A stretch of DNA of 64,000 nt from G963663775 sp963663775 (GCA_963663775.1 OY760624.1:2604001-2668000); one strand, 5' to 3'. Shown: positions 7,514-16,212, counted from the stretch's first letter. A program made the numbers and translations. Notes: a model not told the origin generated them from the letters alone.

Positions 7514-9916
7514 TCAACGGTTATAGGTATCGTCGATTGCAAAATTATTCAAATCATATGTATTCTGTGTGATTTGATAGCAAATAAATGTATTGTCCTC
7601 ATAATAGACTTTCATCTCATGCGAATACATCTTTTGATATGCCTGTGCCCAATAATACAGCTTGGACATCACAATCCATCGGTTTTCCCCCGCATAAATC
7701 GCCAAGCCGCCGCCCTGCGGCAATTCCTGCGCCGCCCCTTGCACCGACACTGCTTGTCCACTGTTTTCGTACTCTGTATCATAATCAATCGGCACTTTTT
7801 CAATGAAAAAATAGACATAACGGGTTGGAATGGTGACCATGCCTTTTTCCTGTGCATGGTCCATTTCTCTGAGAAAATCGATGCTTTCATAGTGATATCC
7901 ATGGTCTTTTCCCATATTCAGCTCATCATTTGCGGACACGATGGTCCATGAAAAATCCGAATTTTCGTGAATGATGTTGGTCAAGCAAGTGACTGCGGCG
8001 TTGGTTTCCAGTCCAACGAGTATCTCCGGCTTGCGCAGCGGCACATACATATATGCAGAACCCGCCAGCACACAGCAGGCAAGCAATGACACCACATACA
8101 TCACCCAATTCTGCTTACAATGCCCAAACACGGCATAAATCGGTGCATCCACAGATAAACTCCACAGAATTGGCAGCGAATACGCCAAAAATTCACGACA
8201 GCGGTTATAATCCATCAGCTCCGGCAGACCCAGCACCTTGCTGCCCAGCAAAATGAACAACAGCAGAAGATACAGCCCGCTTGCCACCAGCATCATCCCA
8301 TAGTCAAATCTTCTTTGCAGCAACGCAAGCAGCGCAAAGCCCAGCAGCCATGCCAAGAGCAGCAGGTGGTACTTGAGAAAGCCCCCATTTTTCGTATGCA
8401 CAACATAGGTTTCGACAATCGGGTTTACGCTGTAATAGGTAAATCTTGCACGGCGAATCAACAGAGTTGCAACCGACTGCACATGATTCCGCATCCAGTC
8501 ATCGAGCGTGACAACCGCATCCGACAGACTGGCTTCTGTGCGCTGCGCAACCGTTGGTGGTGTCGGCGGCGTGGTATCGGGTGCTGGTGCCTGCGGTTCA
8601 TTTTTCGGTGCATCGTCTGTTGCTATATCCTGCCCACGCACCACGCTCATGCCCCAATTCAGCGAGGCCTGCAGCGGTGTGCCACTGGCATAGGCAGCCG
8701 CCATCGGCAGAATGGCTATGCTGACGCCCAGCATACATGCCACAATCACACGCCAAAAATACCGCCAGTGAAAAAAGCGCCAAAAATATGCCAGCGCAAT
8801 CGTGCCGCAAAAAATACCGGCAATGATGGTTGCATAAAAATGCACCGCCAATGTCATGCTGAAATTCATCGCATATCCCATCAAATACCAGGTGGATAGG
8901 GGCACGGACTGCAGCCGCATGCGCAGTCGTTCATTCCGTGGCAGCGTGCGCAGATACTTTTTCCGCTCTTGCTGCTGCAATTTTTTCTTTTCTTTGGAAA
9001 CCTTCCAAACGCTGTCGCATTCACGCTTGTGTGCCTCAAAAAATGCCAACGCAAAATAAATGCTAGGTAAAATAAAAATCATGCCGAATTCTTGCGGCAG
9101 GGAACTGTAAAAACGGCTGATGCTATCGAACGAACAGATTGGCAGCAGCACAAATATTCCAAGCCCAACAAGCGGGGCAAATTGCGTTTTGCAGACCGCT
9201 TTTAGGAACGCAAACAGAATCATATGTGCATAAAACGTCTGCACCACGCAGAACAGCCGCAGCAGCACATAGGTATCCATGCCAAACGCCGCATGCAGAT
9301 AATAAATTATGCAGTGAAAGCCAAACGGATATACCCCTGCCACGAAAATATGATTCTGCCCCATCGCATTGATCCAGTAATTGTGCACCGGAACATCCGA
9401 CAGGCAATAGCCATAGGTAGTGAACGCATTTGCCCCATAAATCCACAGCAAATACCCCACCAAACCCGTCAGTAGCAGCCACTCGACACGATGGAATTGT
9501 GTGTCCTTCCGCACCAGCGCCGCAAACAGCCTCCCTTTTTCCTGCAACCAGCTCCAAACCATCCGCAGGAATGTACGCAGCCCCAATTGCCGCAGCAACA
9601 GCTTATGTATATGGTCATATTTCTTCCATAGAACGGCTCGAATAGGCACATGATTCAGCCGAATCCATGCGGCGGCGGCAGGCACAAGGGTCATCAGCCA
9701 CAACGTGTATCCATACGAAATATGCAGCAGCTGCAGAAAAAAAACAAGGTTGATGATATAAAAATTTCCAATGGTGAAATAGGTCATGAAGCGAACCGTC
9801 AAACGCTGTCCCGACACCTTTTGGCGGAATATCACCGCCGGCACCAATACTGTCATGACACTATATACGAGAAATATTTCTGTTAACTGCAAAAAGGTTA
9901 ACATCGTCATGGACAT
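7514..9916 (-). CDS. Large polytopic membrane protein of the Pel locus, unknown function
   Basis: An 800-residue protein with roughly a dozen hydrophobic helices: several before residue 210, a cluster around 350-410, and more near 495-600. There is a Pro-rich soluble loop around 440 (EPQAPAPDTTPPTPPT) and a C-terminal soluble domain of about 190 residues. The layout resembles large GT-C or O-antigen-ligase-type membrane enzymes, but I see no diagnostic motif. A GGAGG site lies eight or nine bases before ATG 9916. It sits between the pelE-like and DUF2194-like genes, so a role in polymer assembly, modification or export is likely. I do not recognise the family. Confidence 0.6.
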   Translation of the reverse strand: MSMTMLTFLQLTEIFLVYSVMTVLVPAVIFRQKVSGQRLTVRFMTYFTIGNFYIINLVFFLQLLHISYGYTLWLMTLVPAAAAWIRLNHVPIRAVLWKKYDHIHKLLLRQLGLRTFLRMVWSWLQEKGRLFAALVRKDTQFHRVEWLLLTGLVGYLLWIYGANAFTTYGYCLSDVPVHNYWINAMGQNHIFVAGVYPFGFHCIIYYLHAAFGMDTYVLLRLFCVVQTFYAHMILFAFLKAVCKTQFAPLVGLGIFVLLPICSFDSISRFYSSLPQEFGMIFILPSIYFALAFFEAHKRECDSVWKVSKEKKKLQQQERKKYLRTLPRNERLRMRLQSVPLSTWYLMGYAMNFSMTLAVHFYATIIAGIFCGTIALAYFWRFFHWRYFWRVIVACMLGVSIAILPMAAAYASGTPLQASLNWGMSVVRGQDIATDDAPKNEPQAPAPDTTPPTPPTVAQRTEASLSDAVVTLDDWMRNHVQSVATLLIRRARFTYYSVNPIVETYVVHTKNGGFLKYHLLLLAWLLGFALLALLQRRFDYGMMLVASGLYLLLLFILLGSKVLGLPELMDYNRCREFLAYSLPILWSLSVDAPIYAVFGHCKQNWVMYVVSLLACCVLAGSAYMYVPLRKPEILVGLETNAAVTCLTNIIHENSDFSWTIVSANDELNMGKDHGYHYESIDFLREMDHAQEKGMVTIPTRYVYFFIEKVPIDYDTEYENSGQAVSVQGAAQELPQGGGLAIYAGENRWIVMSKLYYWAQAYQKMYSHEMKVYYEDNTFICYQITQNTYDLNNFAIDDTYNR

Positions 9917-9957
9917 ACGGTTTTGCCTCCGTTATGGTTTATTTTCCAGGGAATACC

Positions 9958-10890
9958 CTAGCCGAACATGCGAATCAACTCTAAAGTTTCGTTGTCAATC
10001 GCAATATCCGAGTGTTTCAGTTCCTCCATTGTCCGAAAAAAATCTTCGTGCCGATTCAGGTGAAAGTAGAGCTTCAGCCGACAGGTATATGCTGCGAGCA
10101 TATACGGATAGGTTTGCACAAGCCGCTGACTCCACATATCCGCCAGCGTGAAATCCCGAATGGCAAGCAAATGCATAAAAATCCACTCTAAAAATTCGCT
10201 CTGCATTGTGCCACCGCTTTGCTGGAATAGAATCTCACCCACCTCCGCCAGCAGGTGCACATACTGCGTCTGCTCCATCGGGATAAACACCTTCTGCACC
10301 AACACGCCATGCATATATTCTATCAGATAGATGCAGTATTCCGCTTGTTTTTCATCTTTTTCCCCAATTTTTTCATAGACGCTCTGCACGGTTTTGCGAA
10401 ACACATCCAATTCCTCGCTGAGCACGGATGCCGCATAGTGGGATGCCTCGGAATCCTCGCTTTCCAGTGCCAACGAAATTGCCGACAGCGATTTTTGCAC
10501 ATCTCCCTTGATGACATTCATCATGAGGCTTCGCAGATGGTTCTTATCGCTGACTGCAATTGCATCCTCTATCGGCGCAATATTTAGCTTTTCCGCAATG
10601 TCTTCCTTTGTATTCTCCTGTTTTCGTTCCTTGCTGAAGGTGACGTCAGACAATTCCACCTTCTGGTGGAAGACATATCGGAACAGCAGCTGTCCGAGGA
10701 GGAAAAACAGCAGCCCGATGCCTGGACATAAGAGCATCACCAAAAACAGGATGCTGTATTTAACCCTGCCGGCATAGGTTTCTTTCTTTCCCACCCATGG
10801 ACGAATCAGGACACCCCAAAGCAGATACAGCACGGCAAGGACACCGTTGGCGGCGAATATCACCAGCAATATTCGTTCCTGCATGCTCAT
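9958..10890 (-). CDS. pelE: PelE-like membrane protein with helical-repeat domain
   Basis: A 310-residue protein with two N-terminal membrane helices (about 8-27 and 46-72) and an all-helical soluble C-terminus that looks TPR-like, with pairs such as YAASVLSEELDVFRKTVQSV and YMLAAYTCRLKLYFHLNRHE. Two helices followed by TPR repeats is the architecture of PelE, the inner-membrane partner of PelD. It overlaps pelD by four bases (ATGA) and follows it directly, the usual pelD-pelE order. Sequence similarity is weak by eye, so the call depends on topology plus context. Confidence 0.68.
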   Translation of the reverse strand: MSMQERILLVIFAANGVLAVLYLLWGVLIRPWVGKKETYAGRVKYSILFLVMLLCPGIGLLFFLLGQLLFRYVFHQKVELSDVTFSKERKQENTKEDIAEKLNIAPIEDAIAVSDKNHLRSLMMNVIKGDVQKSLSAISLALESEDSEASHYAASVLSEELDVFRKTVQSVYEKIGEKDEKQAEYCIYLIEYMHGVLVQKVFIPMEQTQYVHLLAEVGEILFQQSGGTMQSEFLEWIFMHLLAIRDFTLADMWSQRLVQTYPYMLAAYTCRLKLYFHLNRHEDFFRTMEELKHSDIAIDNETLELIRMFG

Positions 10891-13067
10891 AAGAGCACTT
10901 CCTCTGGCATTGCACTGGCATATCCTGCTTCCTGCAAACGGTTTATGACAAATCGTGCCCCGCTCGGGTCAGTGTTTGACAGCAGTGCATATAGTTTTCC
11001 ATCTCCCAATGTTCCAAGATAATCGGTTTCACGCAGCTTTTTTTTCAAAACATTCCCCGCTCTTTCAAAGTTTTGGTCTGGTACATCCACTTGCAGGACT
11101 GCGCAAATAGCAAGCCCTTTCTGCCCCGCAGACAGATACGCCTTGAGCAAAGAACGAAACGCATCTGTTCCCAAAATATTCGTTCCCTCCACATATCTTT
11201 GGTTTTTCAGTGCTTCCATGTAGCGATTTGCACGGACAACCGCATTTTGAATCAAATATCCAACCACCACCAAACGGTTGGCTTGGTTCAGCGTCATCCG
11301 CTCCCATGGGATGCCCCAAATCATCAAAATCAACTGCATTTTATCCTCGGAATAAATGGCATTCGCCATCAATGGATAATGGGGATTCAACTTTCGGTTG
11401 ATAAATACCCGTTGATTGGAAATATCCTCATATAATTCCTGCAACTCTGTATAATGTATGGTGTTGCCGAGTGCCCGTGCCTTGGCAGAGGTTGCCGAGA
11501 TAATGCGTGCATAATCGCCGCCCGCAACCGTATAAATCGCCACATCTCCGCTGTCCATCAGCTGCCCCAACACTTCTGCGGCATAGAAGAGCACTTCCTC
11601 CACCTCATACTTATCCAAGGCAGAAACGACTTCATAGATTTTGCCGATGCCGTCGTTCTGGTTCACCACCTGCGTTTCCAGCACATTTTTCATGCGGACA
11701 TTATTGCTGTTAATATCCTGCATGCTGTCCAGTTGGTCTGACAAGTAGTTGATTTCCAGCTCATCTTCGCCTTTAATCATGCCAAGGCGGTCACGCATGT
11801 AGCCCACTACCAACCCCAGCGCAAACAGCTGCCCTACCCATACATAGGTATTGTAATCAATCAAAATATTAAATCCGGTTCTGGTATACATCTGCCGAAA
11901 ACAATAGCCCAGCACCGCCAAAATTGCCGACAGCGTTGCTTGCTGCTGCCCATATACAATGGCAAACAGCAGCACATAGATGAGATAAACATCTACATAA
12001 GAAAAATATGTGCTTCCAACGGCACGGTTATTGAGCATAAAAAACAGCACAAAGCAAACCAAATTTTCAACCAGCGGAATCAATGCCCGCACAACCTGCT
12101 GCAGCTTGCCAAACACTTTTCCCGCTCGTGTGTTGGTTTTTCTGGTATCGCCTGCAAATGCACTGCTGTGCTTCTGCATCTGCCCCAGAATTTGCCTGAT
12201 GATATCTTTTTCGCTGTTGCGAATCGACATGCCGAACACCTCTTGAAATCGTGCATTGGACAACACGCTTCTGTGATGGCTGTCCAACAGCTTCTCCGTT
12301 ATTTCAATCGGCACGCCCACCGCTTCCTGCACCAGTTCCCCCAGTGCTCTTTCGTCCATCTCCTTTGTTGCGGAAATGTGATAGATAGGATGCTGACAAC
12401 CGCTTGCAACCACAACTTTATAGATAAATTCGATGGCATCGGACAGAAACAGGATTGCCATGCTGTGGTTTGGATGCACAACAATCCGCTTGCGATACAA
12501 TGCCTCCATGCACATTCTGCCGCAAATATCCTGCACATCTGCCGCTCCTGACGGAACATGCTGCAGGTGTGCAATGCGGAGAATCACGACATCCAGTCCC
12601 ATCTGCTGTCGATAGTTCAAGCAGGTTGCCTCTCCCTGCGCCAACGCCAACGCCCGAAAGGACTGGGGCGTTGTCACATCATCTTCCTGAATATCCACCG
12701 CCGAAGAGGTTTCATAAACCTGCTCTGATGAAAAGTAGATAAACCGCCCATGGTGCAGCGATGCAAACGCCATAAGCGTATTGAGCAGTCCCGCCGCATA
12801 TCGCACTGCTGCCTTTTGCGGCTGTGCCCAATTAAAATTCGAATCATATGCGCCTGTGAAAATAGTAACGCTTGGATTGATGCTGTCAAAGACCTCTTTG
12901 ATACAGTCCTTTTCGTATTCAAAATGATATTTTTCATATACATGCTTGTATTTTCCGGTTTCATATGGTCTTCCGGTCAACACAAAAATTCGATGTCCCT
13001 CTTTTTTCAGTTTATGAATGATTGCATCCATGACATAACCCGCACCACCGATTAATAAAACATCCAT
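10887..13067 (-). CDS. pelD: SDR-PelD fusion: c-di-GMP receptor of the Pel machine
   Basis: A 726-residue protein in three parts. Residues 1-300 are an NAD-dependent epimerase/SDR domain (VLLIGGAGYVMDAI nucleotide loop; YFSSEQVYE later). Residues about 335-440 hold four membrane helices. The remainder is a linker helix, a GAF domain (about 480-610) and a degenerate GGDEF domain. The GGDEF motif has become GDGKL (688-692), so cyclase activity is not expected. The inhibitory I-site survives as R679-E-T-D682 at the canonical spacing, the site by which PelD binds c-di-GMP. The SDR domain's YxxxK catalytic pair is not clear, so it may be structural. It is the first pel gene, 12 bases after the PqqD-like gene. 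Confidence 0.85.
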   Translation of the reverse strand: MDVLLIGGAGYVMDAIIHKLKKEGHRIFVLTGRPYETGKYKHVYEKYHFEYEKDCIKEVFDSINPSVTIFTGAYDSNFNWAQPQKAAVRYAAGLLNTLMAFASLHHGRFIYFSSEQVYETSSAVDIQEDDVTTPQSFRALALAQGEATCLNYRQQMGLDVVILRIAHLQHVPSGAADVQDICGRMCMEALYRKRIVVHPNHSMAILFLSDAIEFIYKVVVASGCQHPIYHISATKEMDERALGELVQEAVGVPIEITEKLLDSHHRSVLSNARFQEVFGMSIRNSEKDIIRQILGQMQKHSSAFAGDTRKTNTRAGKVFGKLQQVVRALIPLVENLVCFVLFFMLNNRAVGSTYFSYVDVYLIYVLLFAIVYGQQQATLSAILAVLGYCFRQMYTRTGFNILIDYNTYVWVGQLFALGLVVGYMRDRLGMIKGEDELEINYLSDQLDSMQDINSNNVRMKNVLETQVVNQNDGIGKIYEVVSALDKYEVEEVLFYAAEVLGQLMDSGDVAIYTVAGGDYARIISATSAKARALGNTIHYTELQELYEDISNQRVFINRKLNPHYPLMANAIYSEDKMQLILMIWGIPWERMTLNQANRLVVVGYLIQNAVVRANRYMEALKNQRYVEGTNILGTDAFRSLLKAYLSAGQKGLAICAVLQVDVPDQNFERAGNVLKKKLRETDYLGTLGDGKLYALLSNTDPSGARFVINRLQEAGYASAMPEEVLL

Positions 13068-13079
13068 TGCTGCCCTCGT

Positions 13080-13343
13080 TTAACGAATTTGAATTCCACT
13101 ATCGGTCAGATGCTGACAAAAATCTTCTGTATCCCGCAACGCTTGTGCGGCATCAATTCCAAACTGTGTCTGTAGCGTTTGGGCGAGTTCCTCCACCCCA
13201 CTGCCAGACTCCAGCAAATGCCACATCATTGCGCCGCTTGCATTGACTGCAATCGGTGCCACATACACCGCCTCATGCTGATTGACTTGAATAATCCAGT
13301 CCATGCCTGCTGCATGGCGCAAAATATAACGTTTTTCCCTCAT
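13080..13343 (-). CDS. PqqD-like protein (peptide-recognition element)
   Basis: An 87-residue protein with the PqqD fold pattern: N-terminal strands (RYILRHAAGMDWIIQV), then VAPIAVNASGAMMWHLLESG and helices in GVEELAQTLQTQFGIDAAQALRD. PqqD-family domains bind leader peptides of ribosomally made, modified peptides (RiPPs). A second PqqD domain is fused to the kinase at 15047. The gene lies between a peptidase-like gene (6-base gap) and pelD (12-base gap) in the same operon, an unusual place for PqqD. Its partner may be the Cys-rich peptide at 18089-18394; that is inference. Confidence 0.75.
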   Translation of the reverse strand: MREKRYILRHAAGMDWIIQVNQHEAVYVAPIAVNASGAMMWHLLESGSGVEELAQTLQTQFGIDAAQALRDTEDFCQHLTDSGIQIR

Positions 13344-13349
13344 CGTTGT

Positions 13350-13784
13350 CTAAAAACCTTCCATTTGAAAATGCCAGATAACCTTACCCTCCATGCGGAT
13401 ATGCCCCGCATCGTCGCTGCCGAGCAGCGTTTCATAGTCTGCACCGCACTTGATATAAGTGCGTTCCGTTTTGTCATCCCGATATACAATGATATCTTGG
13501 CTGCCATATTGCCGCAGCAGCTTGCAGTAAAGGATACCGCTATGCGCTGGGATGCCTGCGGATGGCAACTGCTCCCTACAATATGCCACACCAAACACCC
13601 ACCGCAGCAACAGCATCGCCGTCACCGCCAGTGCCGCCAGCATAGACAGCACTCGATGAAAAACCGTTTTGCGCACGGCTTTTTTCTGGCGGATTGTCAA
13701 CTCGTCCTCGTGCAGCTTCCTTGATTTCTCCATGCCAACGGCACTTTCTTTATTGTCCTGCATCTTGTTCCATTGCATCGTCAA
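13350..13784 (-). CDS. Divergent S26 signal-peptidase-like membrane protein
   Basis: Up to 144 residues. A basic N-terminus is followed by one membrane helix (about 46-66) and a small extracellular domain. PSAGIPAHSG (Ser75) aligns with the nucleophile loop SMxPTxxxGD of type I signal peptidases, DIIVYRDD with the GDIVVF strand, TYIKC (Lys112) with the catalytic-Lys strand, and GKVIWHF with the last strand. A Ser75-Lys112 dyad may therefore survive although the Met after Ser is lost. The first ATG overlaps the coiled-coil gene by 35 bases; ATG 13763 or 13733 are alternatives and no start has a convincing ribosome site. Either a cryptic leader peptidase or an inactive binding protein. Confidence 0.5.
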   Translation of the reverse strand: MTMQWNKMQDNKESAVGMEKSRKLHEDELTIRQKKAVRKTVFHRVLSMLAALAVTAMLLLRWVFGVAYCREQLPSAGIPAHSGILYCKLLRQYGSQDIIVYRDDKTERTYIKCGADYETLLGSDDAGHIRMEGKVIWHFQMEGF

Positions 13785-14400
13785 TATCCTGCGACAGCAT
13801 CTGGCATGCCTTCGTCAGCTGCTGCATCTTCTCTTGATGCATCCGCAGGAACGCCACATGTTGGCTTTTGACCGTCTGCACATCTCGGACATACATTTTT
13901 TTCAGTTCCTGCAGCTGCTGCTCTCTAGCATCCACCTGTGCCTGCATCGTTTGAAACTGTTCCAGAATTTGTTGATGCTCTTGTGCTTCCGCATTGTGCT
14001 GCTCCTGCAAGGCTTGCAGTTGATGCTCTCTCATGTCCGCCTGCGCCTGCTGTTTCTGCAACTGTACCACCAGCTTTTGCTGCATTTGTGCGTCTGCACT
14101 GTTCTGCTCCTGCAGGGCTTGCAGCTGACGCTCTCTCGTGTCCGCCTGCGCCTGCTGCTTCTGCAGCTGTGCCAACAGCTTTTGCTGTGCCTGTGCATCT
14201 GTCTCTGCTTGTGCCTGCAAGGCTTGCCGCTGCTGCTCACTCGTGTCCAATTCCGTCCGCAGCGCAAGCATCTGTGCTTCATAAATTTCACTCATCTTAC
14301 GCATGTTTTCATAAACGGAATCTTCTCGAATGCCACCTAGCACGCCTTTTTTCAACTTCATGTTGCGAATAAATTCATTTGCTTTTTCCAATGTAATCAT
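13750..14400 (-). CDS. Gln/Ala-rich coiled-coil repeat protein
   Basis: A 216-residue soluble protein made mostly of coiled coil from about residue 40 to 195. A 35-residue unit recurs: QKLLAQLQKQQAQADTRE, then QKLVVQLQKQQAQADMRE, then a diverged third copy QQILEQFQTMQAQVDARE. The DNA of the units is also similar, showing recent internal duplication. The N-terminus (MITLEKANEFIRNMKLKKGV) is a separate short helical segment. GAGGG lies seven bases before the ATG. No enzyme motif is seen. It sits between the two peptidase-like genes and could scaffold a membrane complex; the function is unknown. Confidence 0.65.
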   Translation of the reverse strand: MITLEKANEFIRNMKLKKGVLGGIREDSVYENMRKMSEIYEAQMLALRTELDTSEQQRQALQAQAETDAQAQQKLLAQLQKQQAQADTRERQLQALQEQNSADAQMQQKLVVQLQKQQAQADMREHQLQALQEQHNAEAQEHQQILEQFQTMQAQVDAREQQLQELKKMYVRDVQTVKSQHVAFLRMHQEKMQQLTKACQMLSQDIDDAMEQDAGQ

Positions 14401-14505
14401 AACTGTTCCCTCAAGTTACAAGCCTTATGAAAATGATTCTTTCCACCTGTGCCAGACCTGCACATCATCTATCATACGGCTATCGATAGATTCCCTCCTG
14501 CTGAT

Positions 14506-14940
14506 TCACCGCAGCGTCGCTTTCCGGATGCGGGCAGCCATGCGTTTTATCGGCCCTCTCCAAGGCAACAGCAGCAGCCAACTCCAACTCCACAGCCGAT
14601 AGACAGGATGTTTGACAGAAACGGTTCTGCCGTTGCGGACAAATGCAATCAAAATGCCCTTTACCTGTTCCATGCGCAGCGGCCCCTCAATGCACTCCTG
14701 ATTGTCCCCAATCAAATATACCTTGTCGCCATCGACCCGCCAAATGCGGTGCAGTACCAAAATACTGCCCTCTCTTCGATATAACACGACATCTCCGCGC
14801 TTTAATTGCCGCTGCTCCGCTTGCCGCAGAATGGCCGCATCCCGCTCTGGCACGAACATCGGATACATGCTGTATCCACGCGGACAAATCTGAATGGTTT
14901 TGCCATCTTTGAGCAGTTCCAGAATATCCACTAGCTCCAT
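14506..14940 (-). CDS. S24/S26 signal-peptidase-like protein, Ser-His type
   Basis: A 144-residue protein, first gene of the minus-strand operon. GYSMYPMF gives the nucleophile Ser24, KRGDVVLYRR the conserved GDxV strand, and VLHRI supplies His64 where bacterial leader peptidases have Lys. Ser-His is the arrangement of SipW/archaeal/ER-type signal peptidases. A hydrophobic C-terminal segment (LWSWSWLLLLPW) with a basic tail could anchor it. ATG 14940 is chosen because GGGTGG is nine bases upstream; GTG 14952 is also in frame. Such small peptidases occur beside PqqD/kinase/ABC cassettes, so leader removal from an exported peptide is a reasonable guess. Confidence 0.75.
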   Translation of the reverse strand: MELVDILELLKDGKTIQICPRGYSMYPMFVPERDAAILRQAEQRQLKRGDVVLYRREGSILVLHRIWRVDGDKVYLIGDNQECIEGPLRMEQVKGILIAFVRNGRTVSVKHPVYRLWSWSWLLLLPWRGPIKRMAARIRKATLR

Positions 14941-14958
14941 ACTGATTACCACCCACGA

Positions 14959-15012
14959 ATGCTATAATTTTGCTCCTATATTATAGCATTTTTGCACGCT
15001 AAATGCTATAAT
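14959..15012. promoter_or_regulatory. Divergent promoter region with three ATGCTATAAT repeats
   Basis: Three perfect copies of ATGCTATAAT lie at 14959-14968 (plus), 14980-14989 (minus) and 15003-15012 (plus). Each contains an extended -10 element (TGC-TATAAT). The middle copy faces the Pel operon and the last one faces the kinase gene. In both cases TAGCAT, part of the same repeat, falls at the -35 distance. Promoters and a possible operator are therefore interleaved, and one bound regulator could control both directions. Confidence 0.7.
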
Positions 15013-15046
15013 AAATTAAAACACTTTGCAAAAGAGGGAATCTGAC

Positions 15047-16186
15047 ATGAAACTATCAGACGGCTATGTCCTGCGCCGTATACATGGAACACCACATCTT
15101 CTTCCCGTAGGTCAACACATTGCAATGCTTCGAAATGGTATCCGTCTGAACGAAACTGCCGCTTTTTTATGGGAATCCCTTGCGCAAGGCGCACAGAAAA
15201 GCGACCTGCTCCCCCTCCTGCTACAGCAATATCCCGCAGGCACGGTGAACATCGCTGACCTCCAGACCGATATTGGGGACTTTCTGCGGCAACTCACCCA
15301 TCTTGGTTTTTTAATGGATACGGCAGAACTCCCGCCCTGCGACCATCATTTTCAAATCGGCGGTGTTTCCATTGGCTATCATGGCCCCGAGGCATTGTTG
15401 CTTCCTTCCCTGCTTGATTTTTCCGCACCGTCTGCACCCATTGCACAATATTGGATGATACAACCGCCCACCCCCACCGCATTTTTCTCAGAAGAAATCT
15501 TGCTGCGCACCGCCGAAATGGAAATCAGCCGCAGCCGAGATTTTTATCGCATTCGGTATTTGCAGGAAGCCCAGCTCCCGCAGGCACGCATTTCACGAGA
15601 TGGCAAACTTGCCTATTTCGACTGCATCCCGCCCTATGACCATGCGCTTGCAGAAACGCTGTTTCATGCGCTGCGCTTTGCATTTTTAATTTATGCGCAG
15701 CAGCACGGGGTGTTTGCCTTGCATTCTGCATCGATTTTATATCAAGATTTCGCATGGCTGTTTTCCGCACCTTCTGGCATCGGAAAATCCACGCATGCCA
15801 AACTATGGAACACGCTATACCAGACCCCCACCCTCAACGGCGACCTTAATCTGCTGCGCATCCAGAACGGTCAAGCCACCCTCTGGGGCAGCCCGTGGTG
15901 CGGCACCTCTGGCATATACTCTGTGGAATCGTATCCACTCGGGGGCATTGTCTTGCTCAAGCAGCATTTTGAAAATCAAGTCCGACAGCTGCCGCCCGAT
16001 GAACAGCAGCTCCATGTGGCGCATCGTCTGGTTTCCCCCACTTGGACCGTTGAAATGCTCGATTGTAATCTGGCGTTTGCAGGCGAATTGGCGGACTGTG
16101 TTCCTGTTTTTCAACTGCTCTGCGATACCAAGCCGCTTGCTGCTCAAATGATGAAGCAGTATTTCGATGCAGTTGTGCAAAATTGA
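15047..16186 (+). CDS. PqqD-HprK-like kinase fusion (candidate peptide kinase)
   Basis: A 379-residue protein. Residues 1-93 form a PqqD-like domain (LNETAAFLWESLAQ matches the core helix). The C-terminal half is an HPr-kinase/PEPCK-like ATPase with LHSAS near 225-229, the P-loop APSGIGKST (241-249) and LNGDLNLL holding Asp266. HprK-like kinases in some lasso-peptide clusters phosphorylate the precursor peptide; they are not sugar regulators. The fused PqqD domain suggests that a leader peptide is brought to the kinase. ATG 15047 has AGAGGG at the right distance, whereas the TTG at 15026 has none. The ABC exporter follows by 26 bases. Confidence 0.8.
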   Translation: MKLSDGYVLRRIHGTPHLLPVGQHIAMLRNGIRLNETAAFLWESLAQGAQKSDLLPLLLQQYPAGTVNIADLQTDIGDFLRQLTHLGFLMDTAELPPCDHHFQIGGVSIGYHGPEALLLPSLLDFSAPSAPIAQYWMIQPPTPTAFFSEEILLRTAEMEISRSRDFYRIRYLQEAQLPQARISRDGKLAYFDCIPPYDHALAETLFHALRFAFLIYAQQHGVFALHSASILYQDFAWLFSAPSGIGKSTHAKLWNTLYQTPTLNGDLNLLRIQNGQATLWGSPWCGTSGIYSVESYPLGGIVLLKQHFENQVRQLPPDEQQLHVAHRLVSPTWTVEMLDCNLAFAGELADCVPVFQLLCDTKPLAAQMMKQYFDAVVQN

Positions 16187-16212
16187 CATCTCTCAACAAA
16201 GGAACTTTTTCT

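Noticed and set aside
14425..14475. Minus-strand 16-codon frame between the S26 peptidase and the coiled-coil gene, near an orphan GGAGGG
   Set aside because: The GGAGGG is 17 bases from the ATG and no other start fits; too short to support as a gene.
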